Positions 35,234 through 43,490 of a stretch of 64,000 bases of DNA are shown piece after piece (position 1 is the first letter of the stretch; each line of letters starts with the position of its first letter). The position numbers and the translations under genes were made by a program. The stretch comes from an uncultured Muribaculaceae bacterium (lineage in GTDB: Bacteria > Bacteroidota > Bacteroidia > Bacteroidales > Muribaculaceae): assembly GCA_934661195.1 (NCBI GenBank), contig CAKUJD010000008.1, positions 1-64,000 on the forward strand. The letters are read 5' to 3'. The notes beneath the pieces were generated by a model, which saw only the letters and a list, made by a program, of their open reading frames with translations, searched no databases and was not told where the DNA came from.

Positions 35234-35692
35234 ATGAAGTACATCAGCATTATTAAGGACTATGCCCGAAAGGGCGACTCAATGCCGCCGCTGGTGGCGC
35301 TGAGGCACATCACACACCTGTATATGGAGCAGTGCGGCATAAGCACAAGCCTGCGCACGGTGATTTACGAGTCGGGTGAATACTGGTTGGCCCGCCTGGT
35401 TGACAGCAGCGAGGAGTGGAGGCGCAAATTGGCCGAGTATGATGAATATCTGTTTCGCGCCATGCGCTTCTTTCATGAGGACTACACGCTTGAGGAATAT
35501 GAGGACTACGACATAGCGTGGCTCTCGGAAGATGACCGGAAAGACACCATCGACTACATGGTGGAGCAACTGTGTAAACACATCGACCTGGCCAGCAACA
35601 CCGTGAGGCCCTGGAATGAGGAATGGCTGCAGGCCTACTGCTGGGGCGCATATGAATGCATCAAGCAATTCTATGGCGAGCAGTCGGAATAG
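35234..35692 (+). CDS. Hypothetical soluble protein
   Basis: A 152-residue acidic protein with many aromatic residues (YDEYLFRAMRFFHEDYTLEE; EEWLQAYCWGAYECIKQFYG). No signal peptide, membrane segment or known motif. ATG 35234 was chosen over 35192 because the upstream codon overlaps the promoter box. I do not recognise the family. Confidence 0.7.
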   Translation: MKYISIIKDYARKGDSMPPLVALRHITHLYMEQCGISTSLRTVIYESGEYWLARLVDSSEEWRRKLAEYDEYLFRAMRFFHEDYTLEEYEDYDIAWLSEDDRKDTIDYMVEQLCKHIDLASNTVRPWNEEWLQAYCWGAYECIKQFYGEQSE

Positions 35693-35742
35693 GACCATCG
35701 CGCCACGCGTATTTTGGTGTGTGGAATATGGGTGAATTGCAC

Positions 35743-35750
35743 TATCTTTG
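35743..35750 (+). promoter_or_regulatory. Bacteroidetes -7 box for a lipoprotein gene
   Basis: TATCTTTG. Transcription would begin near 35757, so the ATG at 35767 is the likely start rather than 35755. Confidence 0.55.
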
Positions 35751-35766
35751 CACTATGACACGCATT

Positions 35767-36261
35767 ATGAAGTTGATTTTGATTGTGGCAATGTCGCTGC
35801 TGCTGGGCGGCTGCTCGCACAGTGGCAGTGAACAGACGGTGAGTCTGGCAGCCGTTGAGGTGCAGGGCGACAATGCGCCGGCGGTTGAGGCGGTGACCGA
35901 TGGCGGAGTGGCTCTGACCCGTGACGCCGGTGCGCCGCACGGACTTGTGGCTGTGCGGGTGCCGCTCACGCTGCGCTTGGTGCGCAGCATCACTGCTGGC
36001 CGAGCCAGCGCCACGCCCACCCTGGTGCTGCTCGACGCCGCCGGCACGCCGCTGTGCTTTGCCGAGCTCGACGGCGACTGCCGCCAGGCGCTGGCCGACT
36101 TTCTCAACGGCCCTGTGGGCGCGCAGCAGCAGTTCACGTTCACCGCCCTTGTACGCCCCGACGACTGGCCGGCCCTGAGCCGCGCCGTTGCGGCTCGCCT
36201 CACGGGGTTCTCGTTCACCACAAGTCCCGAGCGCGCCCTGGCGCGCCCCGATTGTGCATAA
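35767..36261 (+). CDS. Hypothetical lipoprotein
   Basis: A 164-residue protein with a lipoprotein signal (LILIVAMSLLLGGC, Cys16). The body is a probable small alpha/beta domain with a short hydrophobic strand; no family recognised. It stands alone with its own promoter. Confidence 0.72.
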   Translation: MKLILIVAMSLLLGGCSHSGSEQTVSLAAVEVQGDNAPAVEAVTDGGVALTRDAGAPHGLVAVRVPLTLRLVRSITAGRASATPTLVLLDAAGTPLCFAELDGDCRQALADFLNGPVGAQQQFTFTALVRPDDWPALSRAVAARLTGFSFTTSPERALARPDCA

Positions 36262-36296
36262 AATCGTGGAAAAACGGCATTAATATTGGCCTTAGG

Positions 36297-36328
36297 TTGG
36301 GAAATATGCCTTTTTTGCCATATCTTTG
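36297..36328 (+). promoter_or_regulatory. Promoter of the large repeat protein gene
   Basis: TTG (36297-36299) and TATCTTTG (36321-36328) with a 21-base spacer. Confidence 0.6.
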
Positions 36329-36386
36329 GCCCTTGTTACAATCCCTATATTCAAGCAGATAATTTTGCAATAAAATATTTAAGCAG

Positions 36387-39300
36387 ATGAAACAAGCTCT
36401 ACTCAAACTGACAGCAGCTGCGGCTCTGTCGATGCTGCCCGTGCTAAGCACGCAGGCGGCAGTGCACTATGTTAAGGCGGGTGCCAGCGGCGACGGCTCG
36501 TCGTGGGCCAACGCCACGGGCAGTTTGCAGGCTGCCATCAACGCCGCCCAGGCAGGCGACGAGGTGTGGGTGGCCGCAGGCACCTACCGTCCCGACTCGC
36601 TGATAAAGGCCAGCCGCAAGACCTCGAAGGCGTTTTTCATGAAAAACGGCGTGAGCCTTTATGGCGGCTTTGCCGGCAATGAGGCCTCGAAGGCCGACCG
36701 CCAGATGGGCGCCAGCGGCAAGCCCTACGACTTTGCCAACGTCACCATTCTGGATGGCGACGACGATGTGCCCGACGTGTGGAAGCGCGCCATTGCCAGC
36801 GGCACCACCTACCGCTACACCTGGGAGGTGGAGACGGCCTCCAACGGCCAGCAGCAGGTGACTGGCACACAAGGCAACTCGAGCCACCTTCTTTACAGCA
36901 CTTCGGTGTTTACCGATGCCACTGCCATCAACGGCTTCACCCTGAAGGGGGCCAACGCCAATGTGGCCACGGCCAAGCCCAGCGGTGCGGCAGTGTATGC
37001 GCTGGGCAATGTGCAGGTGAGCCAGTGCCGCTTCACCGAGTGCTCGGCCTACTTCACGGCGCAGAGCACCACCAGCAGCGACTCCTACGGCGGCGCCGTG
37101 TATATTGCCGGCTCCACCGACAAGAAGGCGTCGGTGGCCGACTGCCACTTCTCTAAAATGTATTGCCACTCGAGCTTTGGCAACGGCATTGGCGGTGCGG
37201 TGAGCGCCAGCAACGCCAATGTGAGCAACTGCGAGTTCACCGACTGTGTGGCCGAGGACGCCGGCGGCGCCGTGGCCGCATTCAATTCGGTGGTCACCGG
37301 CTGCACCATCACAGAGTGCTATTCCAACAGCGGCGGCGCTGCCTATGTGGGCAGCGGGTCGACCTTTGAGGGCAACAGCGTGCTCGACTGCCGCGGCCTG
37401 CTTGGCGGCGGCATCCACAACGCCGGCGGCCTGGTGCTGCACAATGTGGTGGCCAACTGCTATGCCGACGCTCCCGAGTATGGCGACCAGCTGGGCGGCC
37501 GCGGCGGCGGCATCTACAGTCTCGACGGCCTCACGGTGGGCTGCGTGGTGTATAACAACACCGCCTTCGACGGCGGCGGCATATTCGTGCGCGGCGGCAA
37601 GGTGGTGAACTGCACCGTGCAGCGCAATTCGCTGCGCAAGGCCGAGCTTAACGACACTGCCAACATCGGCCTCAACCTGCCGGCACTGGCCGAGCAGGTG
37701 TATAACACCATTGGCAACCCCGACGCGGCTGCGGCCAACTTTGAGCGCCCCACCGCATTTGCCGGCGTGGCCAAGACAGCGGCCGACACCGCCGCCGTGC
37801 ACAGCGCATCGTGGGCCCTGGCCAAGGGCAGCGAGTTTATTGACAAGGGAACCACAACCGACGCCTACACCGAGACCACCGACATTGCCGGCAACGACCG
37901 CGTGCAGGGCGAGGGCATCGACGTGGGTGCCTATGAGGCTAAGGCCGAGGTCAAGCCCGCCATCGTCATCACCTATGCCGAGACCGGCGCCAGCGTGCGT
38001 ATCGGCGTGTCGGCCGGCAGCAAGTTCCAAATCGACTGGGGCGACGGCGTGAAGAGCGAAGAGAAGTCGTCAAGCTATGTCAACGGCACCATCAAGGGCA
38101 CCACGGTGAAAATCTACGGCCCCGACGTGATTCAGCTCATTGCACGCCAGCAGGGCATCACTGCCCTCGACCTGACCAATGCCCCGGGCCTCATCAACCT
38201 GCAGGTGGGCCTGAACAAGATTAAAACGCTCGACGTGACCCATAACCCCGAAATCACCGGCCTTTATGCCGAAAGCAACCAGATTGGCTCAATCGACGTG
38301 AGCAAGTGCACCAAGTTGCGCGTGCTCGATGTGCACGACAACCTCATTGCCGGCCAAATCGACTGCTCGGCTATGGGCAGCCTGTCGAAGGTGGACTGCT
38401 CATACAACCGCCTCACCTCACTGCTGCTGCCTCACCATTCAACCGTGTATGAGGTTGACTGCTCGCACAACAGCCTCACATCACTCGACCTGAGCGGCCT
38501 CACAGGCCTCGACGAGCTCGACTGCTACGAAAACAAGTTCAAGACGCTCGACGTGAGCGGCCTTACCGCCGCCACCAGCATCTATGCCTACGACAACCAG
38601 TTTGAAAGCTTCGACGCCAGCAAGTGTGGCAAACTCGAAACGCTGAACCTGGCAGGCAACAAGCTGAAGTCGATTGACCTGAGCAAGAACACAGCCCTCA
38701 CCGGTCTGTATTTGTATGACAACCAGCTGCCGACTCTCGACCTTAAGGCCAACACCAGCCTGCGCTGGCTCAATGTGGACAACAACTTCCTGTCGACTCT
38801 TGACCTGAGCACACTCAGCAACCTCACCCTGCTCTATGCCGAAGGCAACAACCTCACGGCTATCGACGTGACCGCCAACCCAAGCGTGTCGACCCTGCGC
38901 GTGGGCGGCAACCAACTCACCACCATAGACGTGAGCAAGCAAAGAAACCTGAGCCAGCTCAAGGTGAACAACAACCAGCTGACGGCCATCGACCTCAGCC
39001 ACAACGGATATCTATACTGGTTTAATTGCGAAAACAACAAGATCGCCTCGCTTGACCTAAGCCACAACTCATATGTGCAGTGGATTTCGGCTGAAGGCAA
39101 CAAACTCACTGCCCTTGACCTGAGCAACAACAAGGGCGTGCAGGGCCTGAGTCTGCAAAACAACCTCATGACAGCCGACGCCATCAACTCGCTCATAGGC
39201 CAGCTGCAAGACGTGTCGGGCGTGAGCGTGACCGAAAGCAACAGCTCGTGGGCCCGCAAGCTCAACATCAGCTACATGCCAGGCACCGCGCAGGCCAACG

Positions 39301-39518
39301 TTGAGGCGGCCACCGCCAAGGGCTGGATTGTGACGGCTATGTACGACCCCAGCGCCGCCGACCAGATTGACGCCGACGCAGTGCCCGTGAGCCGCACCTA
39401 CTACACCGTGGGCGGCATCAGCCTCGGCTCGGCCCGCCCGGCTGCAGGCGTGTATGTGGAGAAGACCACCTACACCAACGGCACCGCCACCTACCGCAAA
39501 GTGCTGCTCGGCAAGTAA
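36387..39518 (+). CDS. Large surface protein: beta-helix followed by leucine-rich repeats
   Basis: A 1043-residue exported protein with a signal peptide (cleavage after TQA, residue 24). Residues about 25-520 read as a pectate-lyase-like right-handed beta-helix (AVHYVKAGASGDGSSWANAT opening, many GGA/GGG turns) with a DKGTTTDAY anchor region. A small beta domain follows. About sixteen leucine-rich repeats of roughly 21 residues fill about 590-930 (LxxLDLSxNxLTxLD pattern, with DNNxL turns). The end (YYTVGGISLGSARPAAGVYVE) resembles a type IX sorting domain. It probably binds glycan or host protein on the cell surface; no catalytic motif is evident. Confidence 0.85.
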   Translation: MKQALLKLTAAAALSMLPVLSTQAAVHYVKAGASGDGSSWANATGSLQAAINAAQAGDEVWVAAGTYRPDSLIKASRKTSKAFFMKNGVSLYGGFAGNEASKADRQMGASGKPYDFANVTILDGDDDVPDVWKRAIASGTTYRYTWEVETASNGQQQVTGTQGNSSHLLYSTSVFTDATAINGFTLKGANANVATAKPSGAAVYALGNVQVSQCRFTECSAYFTAQSTTSSDSYGGAVYIAGSTDKKASVADCHFSKMYCHSSFGNGIGGAVSASNANVSNCEFTDCVAEDAGGAVAAFNSVVTGCTITECYSNSGGAAYVGSGSTFEGNSVLDCRGLLGGGIHNAGGLVLHNVVANCYADAPEYGDQLGGRGGGIYSLDGLTVGCVVYNNTAFDGGGIFVRGGKVVNCTVQRNSLRKAELNDTANIGLNLPALAEQVYNTIGNPDAAAANFERPTAFAGVAKTAADTAAVHSASWALAKGSEFIDKGTTTDAYTETTDIAGNDRVQGEGIDVGAYEAKAEVKPAIVITYAETGASVRIGVSAGSKFQIDWGDGVKSEEKSSSYVNGTIKGTTVKIYGPDVIQLIARQQGITALDLTNAPGLINLQVGLNKIKTLDVTHNPEITGLYAESNQIGSIDVSKCTKLRVLDVHDNLIAGQIDCSAMGSLSKVDCSYNRLTSLLLPHHSTVYEVDCSHNSLTSLDLSGLTGLDELDCYENKFKTLDVSGLTAATSIYAYDNQFESFDASKCGKLETLNLAGNKLKSIDLSKNTALTGLYLYDNQLPTLDLKANTSLRWLNVDNNFLSTLDLSTLSNLTLLYAEGNNLTAIDVTANPSVSTLRVGGNQLTTIDVSKQRNLSQLKVNNNQLTAIDLSHNGYLYWFNCENNKIASLDLSHNSYVQWISAEGNKLTALDLSNNKGVQGLSLQNNLMTADAINSLIGQLQDVSGVSVTESNSSWARKLNISYMPGTAQANVEAATAKGWIVTAMYDPSAADQIDADAVPVSRTYYTVGGISLGSARPAAGVYVEKTTYTNGTATYRKVLLGK

Positions 39519-39555
39519 GCCGCAGTAGGCACAGATATTGCCAACAATAAAAGCC

Positions 39556-39606
39556 AGCAGGCGGACGCACCCACCATCGTGGTGCGCCCGCCTGCTCGCT
39601 TTTTTT
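39556..39606 (+). terminator. Strong terminator after the large repeat protein gene
   Basis: A long stem (agcaggcg at 39556 facing cgcctgct at 39589, extended by gcacccacc/ggtggtgcg-type pairing) and a run of seven T. Confidence 0.85.
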
Positions 39607-39667
39607 CGCACCGCCTACCCATTATTGGTGTTTGTGCCGCAAATGCCGGTGTAATTGGCCTGAATGC

Positions 39668-39698
39668 TTGGCAATGCCGTCAATGCTGCTTACCTTTA
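39668..39698 (+). promoter_or_regulatory. Promoter of the BspA-like gene
   Basis: TTG (39668-39670) and TACCTTTA (39691-39698) with a 20-base spacer. The -7 box differs from consensus in its last base. Confidence 0.5.
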
Positions 39699-39728
39699 TG
39701 ACCCATATTCACAATTGATGCAGTAATA

Positions 39729-41006
39729 ATGCGTAAAACGATTATCAGCAAAGCCGCAGCAGCGGCGGCCTTACTCATGGCCTTGGTGTCGCCCATGGCG
39801 CATGCCGACAGTTTTGAAGAGAAAGACGGTGTCAGCTACTTCCTTTCCGACTCCACCCGCACAGCCGAAGCCGTGGGTACCACGCGCACCAGCGGCCACG
39901 TGAGCATAGCCTCCACCGTGAGCGTCGAGGTGTCCGACCCGCAGGACCCGCAGAAGAAGATAACCAAAACCTACACCGTGACCCGAGTGTCGGGATTTGG
40001 CGGCAAGGGCATAAGTTCGGTGTCGATCCCCGGCACCGTCACCCACATATCGCGCTACGCGTTTCAAAGCTGCACCGAGCTGAAAAGTGTGAGCCTGCCC
40101 GCCGCCTTAAGCGAACTCGGCAGCTCGGCGTTTTCGGGCTGCACAAGCCTCGGCCAGGTGTCGATACCCGCGGGCTGCATAGTGGGCAGCTACGCCTTCA
40201 GCGGCTGCACATCGCTCACCGCCGCCACGTCGGTCGGGGTCGACTCCATTGGCAGCGCGGCCTTCATGGGCTGCACAAGCCTCACTCAGGGCATCAACCT
40301 GCCGCGCAAGTCAGGCGCGGGAATATATTCGCAGTGCACATCGCTCAAGCAAAAACCCATAACCGAGCATGGCATACCCGACCGCACATTCGAGGGCTGC
40401 ACCTCGCTGCAAGTGAGCGAAATCAGAATGCTCGACGGCGCCAAGATAGGTGCTGGCGCATTCTCGGGTTGCAAAGCCATCACCGAAATCTACATCGATG
40501 GCGCCCCAGTGGGCGTCAGTGCTTTCGATGCCTGCACCTCACTCGCCAAGGTCGAGCTCGGCGAGCGCGTGAGCCGGGTGGGCGAGGCCGCGTTCTATCG
40601 CTGCCCGCTTAAAACCGTGGTTTGCTATGCGTCGGTGCCTCCCGTTGCCTACAACGAAGGACTTGCCGCATCGGCATTCTCGTCGCTGCACTACAGCTCG
40701 GCCACGCTCTATGTGCCGGCCAACTGGATGAGCGTGTATGCCGCCACGCAACCGTGGAAAAATTTCTTTTCGATAAAAGCCCTCACCGCCGGAGTCGACG
40801 CTACGCGGGCCGACTCTCCGCAAGTGGCGGCCCGCAAAGGCCGAGTTATGGTGACCGGCGTCGGCGCCGCAGAAATGGTGGAAGTGCTCGACATGAGCGG
40901 ACGCCTTGTGGCGCGCGCCACCGCCGCCGCGCTGAGCCGCCGCACCCTCCCTGCCGGCCCCCATCTGGTGCGCTGCCGCTCCCTTACGGCCAAAGTGGTA
41001 TTGTAA
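39729..41006 (+). CDS. BspA-like leucine-rich-repeat surface protein
   Basis: A 425-residue exported protein with a signal peptide (AAAAALLMALVSPMAHA). LRR_5 (BspA/TpLRR) repeats run from about 90 to 330, each with the AFxGCTSLxxVSIP pattern, for example SSAFSGCTSLGQVSIP. Such repeats mediate adhesion to host or bacterial surfaces in oral and gut Bacteroidetes. The C-terminus (VEVLDMSGRLVARAT, then a Pro/Gly-rich beta segment) resembles a type IX sorting domain. It follows another LRR surface protein, so the two may act as an adhesin pair, though each has its own promoter. Confidence 0.9.
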   Translation: MRKTIISKAAAAAALLMALVSPMAHADSFEEKDGVSYFLSDSTRTAEAVGTTRTSGHVSIASTVSVEVSDPQDPQKKITKTYTVTRVSGFGGKGISSVSIPGTVTHISRYAFQSCTELKSVSLPAALSELGSSAFSGCTSLGQVSIPAGCIVGSYAFSGCTSLTAATSVGVDSIGSAAFMGCTSLTQGINLPRKSGAGIYSQCTSLKQKPITEHGIPDRTFEGCTSLQVSEIRMLDGAKIGAGAFSGCKAITEIYIDGAPVGVSAFDACTSLAKVELGERVSRVGEAAFYRCPLKTVVCYASVPPVAYNEGLAASAFSSLHYSSATLYVPANWMSVYAATQPWKNFFSIKALTAGVDATRADSPQVAARKGRVMVTGVGAAEMVEVLDMSGRLVARATAAALSRRTLPAGPHLVRCRSLTAKVVL

Positions 41007-41079
41007 TGTTTAAAGTTTAAGGTGATGTGTCACAATGTGTATGGCACCGCCCAAGCACCTATTCCGGCGAGTTGGCAGC

Positions 41080-41114
41080 TGTAGTGGCGTGGCATGCCGA
41101 AAACGCTGAAAAAT
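41080..41114 (+). repeat. GCATGC-type repeat copy
   Basis: CTGTAGTGGCGTGGCATGCC followed by GAAAACGCTGAAAAA. The preceding CGGCGAGTTGGC (41065) also matches the flank CAGCGAGTTGGC near 28485, so the shared unit is longer than the palindrome. Confidence 0.7.
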
Positions 41115-41174
41115 GTCAATTCATAAGGGATTGGATATGTGTAGGCAGGTATGCAGCGGTGGCCAATGGCCGAC

Positions 41175-41327
41175 GCGAAATGCCTGCTTTGCAGCGCCCC
41201 AAACCCAGGCATTCCAGGGGAATGCGACCACTGCACCTTGGCACGTACAGCAACGCAATGATCAGCATATATAGGCAGAATCCGCCTTCTGTCACATTCC
41301 TATGGAATGCAGTGGCAGGCATTTCGC
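41175..41327. repeat. Inverted repeat with 13-bp arms
   Basis: GCGAAATGCCTGC (41175-41187) faces GCAGGCATTTCGC (41315-41327). Smaller GGAATGC/GCATTCC palindromes lie between the arms. Confidence 0.75.
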
Positions 41328-41581
41328 GCGGACCGCGCTATCGCTGCGCCCGCGCCGCATACATTTTATCCTCAATGGGATAATGTTGTTAGCTTTGCCG
41401 CCCACACCACAAACAAAAAATGCTTTTTCACCGCTCTATCCAAATCTCCTCTCACCCGCCGCATCGTGGACTGCGCCCACCAGGCCACCCCCCCCGATGC
41501 CCGTTTTTTTATGCTGCACAACATGTGGCTGAACCATTAAAAAAGTTTATGAAATGTTGATTATGATTGAAAAATTAATTG

Positions 41582-42020
41582 TACTTTTGTGGCGAGGGAT
41601 TCTGTGCGTCGCGCGCAAGTGCAAAGCGCCGTTTCCCAATTATTTAAGCCCCCAGCGCACGCCGGGCCTTCTGCAGACGCGTTCTGCTGCAAGGAGGGTT
41701 GGGTGGGTAAAGGGGGCACGACATATTAAAGGCGTTTACTCAGCGCTCTGTTCATAGACGAGTCGAATCTAGCAAATTCACACGAATCTAAGTCTTGAAC
41801 ACAGCAACGGTAGATGCCCCGGGTGTGATTACATCATGCCGCAAGGCTGCACTGCAGCACCCCCTCGTGTGTGGTGGTGCGCACGTGGCGTATACGCAAA
41901 AGGCCTTGTCAGGTGTGGTAACTCATATCGGCGTGGGCTCTGACGTTGTCTGTTCTTACTTAGATTAGGCAATGCTAGGGCCTCGACTCGTGGAACGGAC
42001 AGCAGGTAAGTTCTCCACGC
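41582..42020 (+). ncRNA. Candidate structured RNA region (unverified)
   Basis: A TACTTTTG -7 box (41582-41589) precedes about 430 bases without coding potential. Possible helices: AGGCC (41901) with GGCCT (41979), GTCAG (41908) with CTGAC (41940), TGTCTGTTC (41947) with GAACGGACA (41993, one G-U), and CGTGGA (41989) with TCCACG (42014). Some of these exclude each other or would form a pseudoknot. It does not match tmRNA, RNase P RNA or SRP RNA signatures that I know. Confidence 0.25.
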
Positions 42021-42110
42021 TTGAACCAGTAAGTATTTTGTAAGTATCTGTAAATCAAAAGGAACTCTATAATATCAAGTTGAATTAATACCATAAAGTT
42101 CCCATTGATA

Positions 42111-42128
42111 GGAAGAGTGTTCTCTTCC
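42111..42128. terminator. Hairpin downstream of the glycan operon
   Basis: GGAAGAG-TGTT-CTCTTCC, a perfect 7-bp stem with a 4-base loop, 37 bases beyond the last leftward gene. There is no T run, so terminator function is tentative. Confidence 0.4.
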
Positions 42129-42164
42129 GAAAGATTATCCAAATATTGCTTCTTACATTATATT

Positions 42165-42458
42165 TTAGCGGTTAACATCCGTTAACTCGCTTCTTGCGGT
42201 ATCAAGTGCATCAAGGCATAGTTCTTCTTCGCCCTCCAATGCATCCAGAACCTTATCGGCAAGCCATAAGGTTAGCATTTTCTTTTCGTCTATACGGAAA
42301 TACTTTGCCAACAGAATCACTTGGCTTCGTTTTGCCCTGCGGTCACCACGCTCTATCTTACTGAACATGGGAGTGTCTATCTCCAAGTATGCAGCTAACT
42401 GACGTTGCAGCACCCCTTGTTCATCTCTCAATTCTTTAATCTTGTTTCCTAATAACAT
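42165..42458 (-). CDS. Xre-family helix-turn-helix regulator
   Basis: A 97-residue protein whose first 65 residues form an Xre/Cro-type HTH (LRDEQGVLQRQLAAYLEIDT, then FSKIERGDRRAKRSQV). The C-terminal 30 residues are acidic and helical. It is the last gene of the glycan transcription unit, 21 bases after the epimerase gene. It may regulate the cluster, or be a remnant of another module at the island edge. Confidence 0.85.
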   Translation of the reverse strand: MLLGNKIKELRDEQGVLQRQLAAYLEIDTPMFSKIERGDRRAKRSQVILLAKYFRIDEKKMLTLWLADKVLDALEGEEELCLDALDTARSELTDVNR

Positions 42459-42479
42459 ATATATATTGCCTTTTTGAGT

Positions 42480-43490
42480 TCAACTTAATCGGTCGGTTTG
42501 TAAGCCATCATACGTCTTGAACCAGGTGCAGAACTGCTTGATGCCTGTTCTGAAATTCACAAAACATATTTCTCCATAATCTCTATAAAACTTACTCATA
42601 TTTGCATGGGTGATGCTCACGTCAGCTATAGGAAGAGGCTTCTCTGAAAATATTGCCTTGCAGTTTGTTTCTTCTTGTATGAAATTAGCCAATTCTTTAA
42701 CGGTGTGAGGAGATGAACTACCTATATTATATATTTCAAACTGTCGCTTTCTTTCTAAATGTATAATGGCACTTATTGCGTTGACAACATCATCTATGTA
42801 GGTAAAGTCTCGTTTGCATAATCCGCCGCTATATAAAACTACAGGTTCTTTTTGGAGCATAGCTTTTGCAAAAATCCATGGTGCCATGTCTGGTCTTCCC
42901 CATTTTCCATAGACAGAAAAGAATCTTAAACCTGTAATTTTCATGTCAGTTGAATTTGAAACCACATAGGCTTCTAGCTCATTTTGTCTCTTAGTCATTG
43001 CATAGATGCTCTTAGGAGTATCGTTCACCATATCTTCTGATATTCCATCTTTCGGAATGATGTGATTACCATAAACACTGCTGGAACTTGCAAACACGAA
43101 ATGTTTGACGTGACATTTAGCAGCTAAATGAATGACATGCGAAAATGCTACAATATTGTTTCGGATGTAGCGTTCAGGGTGTTCTATAGAATCTCTTACA
43201 CCTGGGGATGCTGCTAGGTGAATAACAGTATGTACAGAATTAAACCAAGAAGTCAATAATGTACAATCTAAAGATAAGTCATGTTTTAAGAAAACAAATG
43301 AATCGAATTTCATCAACATACTTAAACGTTGATCTTGCAAAACATTTTGCTTTTTTTCCCCAGTCAGGTTGTCTATCCCAATAACAGTAACTCCTTGTTT
43401 TAATAAACAAAGAGTAAGGGAAAAGCCGATAAAACCAGCAACACCTGTCACAATGATTACATTTGTATTTTCTTTGATTTCAAAATCCAT
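42480..43490 (-). CDS. NAD-dependent SDR epimerase, UDP-glucuronate 4-epimerase-like
   Basis: A 336-residue extended SDR. The NAD site is TGVAGFIGFSLTLCLLKQG. The active site is SSSSVYGN plus YAMTKRQNE (YxxxK). RFFSVYGKWGRPDMAPWIFA and the N-terminal RLSML-type region are like UDP-glucuronate 4-epimerases, which make UDP-galacturonate. The start overlaps the GT8-TupA gene by 34 bases. Other uronate or hexosamine epimerase activities are possible. Confidence 0.85.
   Translation of the reverse strand: MDFEIKENTNVIIVTGVAGFIGFSLTLCLLKQGVTVIGIDNLTGEKKQNVLQDQRLSMLMKFDSFVFLKHDLSLDCTLLTSWFNSVHTVIHLAASPGVRDSIEHPERYIRNNIVAFSHVIHLAAKCHVKHFVFASSSSVYGNHIIPKDGISEDMVNDTPKSIYAMTKRQNELEAYVVSNSTDMKITGLRFFSVYGKWGRPDMAPWIFAKAMLQKEPVVLYSGGLCKRDFTYIDDVVNAISAIIHLERKRQFEIYNIGSSSPHTVKELANFIQEETNCKAIFSEKPLPIADVSITHANMSKFYRDYGEICFVNFRTGIKQFCTWFKTYDGLQTDRLS

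Larger units (their letters stand above)
41007..42164. other. Long non-coding junction between core and AT-rich island
   Basis: Nearly 1.2 kb with no supportable gene; the short frames present lack start signals and homology-like motifs. It holds one GCATGC-type repeat (41080-41114), a 13-bp inverted repeat (41175/41327), a possible structured RNA (about 41582-42020) and a hairpin at 42111-42128. Base composition falls towards its right end. Confidence 0.65.

Noticed and set aside
36444..38030. 528-codon open frame on the minus strand inside the large repeat protein gene
   Set aside because: It is antisense to a convincing secreted LRR protein. Its composition (His/Ala/Gly/Val-rich) is typical of a shadow frame in GC-rich DNA.
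41302..41757. Small open frames in the gene-free junction
   Set aside because: They overlap each other in several frames, lack ribosome-binding sites and recognisable motifs.
41582..42020. tmRNA, RNase P RNA or SRP RNA
   Set aside because: No tag-peptide frame, GAGGAAAGTCC core, or SRP loop was found on either strand.
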